Positions 61,948 through 64,000 of a DNA stretch of 64,000 bases are shown here, piece after piece. The translations under genes and the position numbers were made by a program. The stretch lies in the NCBI RefSeq assembly GCF_045862395.1, contig NZ_AP023087.1, positions 62,001-126,000 of the forward strand. Direction: 5' to 3'. The stretch is from Marinicellulosiphila megalodicopiae. GTDB lineage: Bacteria; Pseudomonadota; Gammaproteobacteria; Pseudomonadales; Natronospirillaceae. The notes under the pieces were generated by a model, which was given only the letters and a program-made list of their open reading frames with translations, had not been told where the DNA came from and did not search any database. Each line of letters begins with the position of its first letter. Position 1 is the stretch's first letter.

Positions 61948-64000
61948 TTATTGATTCGCAAGTGTTGCACCGACTCTAAACTTTGAATCTTGAGTGTCGG
62001 ACGAATAGTACATAGAAAACTCAGGGTTAATAATAAGGTGCTCATTACGAAATAAATTTAACGAAAATCCAACTGAATAACCCGCTGCATATTGATATTC
62101 ATCACCTTGCAATTGATTACGCAAATGCAATCCCACCTCCATATTTCTCAAATACATCGCTCTTGTAAATGACTGCCCAATTGCACCCAAATTTACACGA
62201 TATGCACTATGAGTTTGCAATGAAAATCCGTCGTTTGTAATTTCTGACAATACTAAATCTTGATTAATTAACGTGGTTTGATTGTCATCTAACCATTGCA
62301 CTTCAATTTTATTATCAAAGGCATGCTTATAACTCAAACCTCTCATAACAAAATCACTTAAATTATAAACTCGTATTGCTCCATCAATATCAATGTCTGT
62401 ATAAAGCGATTCATGCATAGCAAACTTAGGCCTGATTGCATGAATGGCACTTGAGGATCTTATTGTATAATCAAGTGAAACGTTTAATTTATCATTTTCG
62501 TTTTCATCAAATAACAAACCAACTGAAGGCGTGATTGAAATGCCTTTATTATATTGATTAAATTTAAATGGTAACGCTAATGCGGTCTCAAACTGTTTCA
62601 CTTCGTATTTTGATACAATGTTATTATTAAAATTTAACCCAGAATCAAATCGATAATTAGTTTGTAATTGACCTACTGTCATTTCATTAAAAAAGTCGTA
62701 ACCCATACTCAAATCGATATTTAATTTTTCAAAAATATCCGACGATTGTATATTTCCAATTAACCCATCTTGACCAAAACTGACACTCCAGGAATGCACA
62801 TTTATTAGATTTGTAAATCGATTATAATTATTAACTTCAAATGCTTCGAATGGTTCATTTTTAACTTCTTTAATTGGATCAAAAACAAATTCAGTATGTT
62901 TGGCAAAGCCAAATTCTATAGGCGGTATTTCATTAGTTGTGATATCTGGAAATTTAAGTTCGACACTTGACAATTGTTGTCCAAAACTTTGGTAATCAGA
63001 AAAAACAAGTTGATTAGTTTGTTGATTATAATTTAAATAATATGCACCAAATTTACTTGTAATCAATTCGTACACTTGGTTGTTTATTAAAGAATAAGCA
63101 AGCACTTGATCAATACTTGACTGATCCGATGTAAACACTACCCAGTCGTCGATTAATATTGGCGAGCGTATATTTGATGCAGAATTTGTCATTATTTCAG
63201 TTAATGTGGTTAAATTTTTATCAACTTTATAAATGCCATTTTTGTCAGAGTTAGTTAATACAAATACTATTTCATTTTGAGTTTGTGACATATCCACAAC
63301 CAATGAACCTTCTAATAATTCAAACTGATTTTTCTCATTGCCTTGTTTATCAAATTTCACTAATACGCTTTTTCGCGTTGCTGTAAAGCGGTGTGCAAGA
63401 TAGCCATCTTCTAATTGGATCACTGATGTTAATTTATCATTTTGAGTAATTCGTTTAAACGACTTTGATGATTGTCCACAAAATATATCGCCAGACAATT
63501 CATAATTTTTTAATGAATGGGCAATCGTTTCTATCCAACAAAATTCACTTCCGTTATAAGTTATATTTTTGGATTTAGCATTACTCAAATAACCAGATGC
63601 AATAGACTTTGGCGCATCCATTACTATGGTTTTTTGATTGTTTTTGATTTCAACGATTCGCTCACCTTGTTGGATATCAATTTGCAACGCATAGATTGAA
63701 TTGGATTGGGAATAAAAAGGATATAAAGATTGCCAATGATCTTTGGATTGCTCAACTAATGGCTCAATGGGTGTTATATTTAATGTATCAATATGGGTTT
63801 GCCATTTTTGCTTTAGAGTATCAAATGTTTCTTGATACAATTGATTCAGATCTTTTCCTGTAAGGATTTGAGTTTGGGCATCAAAGGTAAAGCCAGAAAA
63901 TCTACCTGTATTTTTTAGGATTTTATCAAATGCCAATTCATCGTAATTTTCATTTATGTGCCCTGTTAAAAAATACCCAAGTACATATCGACTTAAATAT
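61948..64000 (-). CDS. Large surface/outer-membrane protein, 5' end outside window
   Basis: At least 684 codons, open to the right edge. A TTG at 63936 is not a credible start because the frame continues upstream (YVLGYFLTGHINENYDELAF). The visible N-terminal part resembles the tail of a gluzincin-type peptidase domain. Beta-propeller-like blades follow, about residues 150-350 (VLVKFDKQGNEKNQFELLEG, NGIYKVDKNLTTLTE). The last 250 residues have alternating beta strands ending YSSDTQDSKFRVGATLANQ, compatible with an outer-membrane barrel. Two cysteines occur (FCWIETI, DIFCGQSS). The function is not assigned. Confidence 0.72.
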   Translation of the reverse strand, partial: YLSRYVLGYFLTGHINENYDELAFDKILKNTGRFSGFTFDAQTQILTGKDLNQLYQETFDTLKQKWQTHIDTLNITPIEPLVEQSKDHWQSLYPFYSQSNSIYALQIDIQQGERIVEIKNNQKTIVMDAPKSIASGYLSNAKSKNITYNGSEFCWIETIAHSLKNYELSGDIFCGQSSKSFKRITQNDKLTSVIQLEDGYLAHRFTATRKSVLVKFDKQGNEKNQFELLEGSLVVDMSQTQNEIVFVLTNSDKNGIYKVDKNLTTLTEIMTNSASNIRSPILIDDWVVFTSDQSSIDQVLAYSLINNQVYELITSKFGAYYLNYNQQTNQLVFSDYQSFGQQLSSVELKFPDITTNEIPPIEFGFAKHTEFVFDPIKEVKNEPFEAFEVNNYNRFTNLINVHSWSVSFGQDGLIGNIQSSDIFEKLNIDLSMGYDFFNEMTVGQLQTNYRFDSGLNFNNNIVSKYEVKQFETALALPFKFNQYNKGISITPSVGLLFDENENDKLNVSLDYTIRSSSAIHAIRPKFAMHESLYTDIDIDGAIRVYNLSDFVMRGLSYKHAFDNKIEVQWLDDNQTTLINQDLVLSEITNDGFSLQTHSAYRVNLGAIGQSFTRAMYLRNMEVGLHLRNQLQGDEYQYAAGYSVGFSLNLFRNEHLIINPEFSMYYSSDTQDSKFRVGATLANQ

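Overview
This window looks like chromosome from a free-living, probably marine, AT-rich gammaproteobacterium. The evidence is as follows. It has scpA-scpB-rluB (non-enteric gammaproteobacteria carry ScpAB where enterics carry MukBEF), BaeSR with a Spy/CpxP-type chaperone, an OhrR/glutathione-peroxidase pair, and TapT-type (DTW) and GlpE proteins. It also has secreted carbohydrate-active proteins (GH9, CBM4/9-like, CBM6-like and G8 modules) of the kind found in marine polysaccharide degraders. I cannot name the genus from the sequence alone. No rRNA, tRNA, prophage or CRISPR array is visible.

Layout. 1-7.5 kb: signalling (a chemoreceptor cut by the window edge, a CHASE-type hybrid histidine kinase, baeR-baeS). 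7.6-8.6 kb: trxB. 8.6-11.2 kb: an isolated KAP-family NTPase between REP-like palindromes, plus a small Cys-rich ORF remnant. 11.2-14.3 kb: detoxification and thiol-stress genes (VOC, GFA, glutathione peroxidase, OhrR-type regulator, GlpE, GST). 14.3-19.3 kb: a two-gene unit with a 1,493-aa zincin carrying about 12 cadherin-like repeats. 19.8-24.3 kb: MBL hydrolase, a small membrane ORF broken by TGA, an acetyltransferase, LemA plus DUF3137, and a membrane-anchored lipoyl domain. 24.6-34 kb: serC, a large GH9 cellulase, a response-regulator-like protein and a SWIM-SNF2 helicase. 34.4-40 kb: a conserved orphan gene, then scpA-scpB-rluB-OM protein-HAD phosphatase in a tightly coupled operon. 40-44.5 kb: a GH3-like protein that has lost catalytic residues, in an operon with two sugar-type ABC permeases, then a GNAT. 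44.5-47.3 kb: a repeat-rich accessory zone with a RAYT/Y1 transposase, a segmental duplication, REP-like hairpins and a truncated lipoprotein gene. 47.3-51.1 kb: a 1,260-aa lipoprotein fusing a c-type heme motif, CBM6-like, G8 and beta-helix regions. 51-57 kb: small membrane and periplasmic genes, a YfcH-type epimerase, a Spy-like protein and a decayed PQQ-propeller gene. 57.4-64 kb: an FMN riboswitch driving a lone type-2 ribH, a DTW protein, an OM porin-like protein, a cardiolipin-synthase-like protein, and a partial surface protein running off the window.

How the genes fit together. BaeSR (envelope stress) and the Spy-like chaperone about 50 kb away probably form one regulon. GH9 and the G8/CBM6 lipoprotein point to extracellular polysaccharide use, and the GH3-like/ABC operon to uptake of the products. 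Two families of dispersed palindromes recur: one built on a GGATCCGACCCC core, and a REP-like TTCCG...CGGAA hairpin. They mark the sites where genes have been truncated or duplicated.

The best candidates for something undescribed are: (1) the degenerate GH3-like protein overlapping ABC permeases; (2) the heme c-CBM6-G8 lipoprotein; (3) the RAYT locus with REP-like hairpins showing a compensatory base-pair change; (4) the isolated KAP NTPase.
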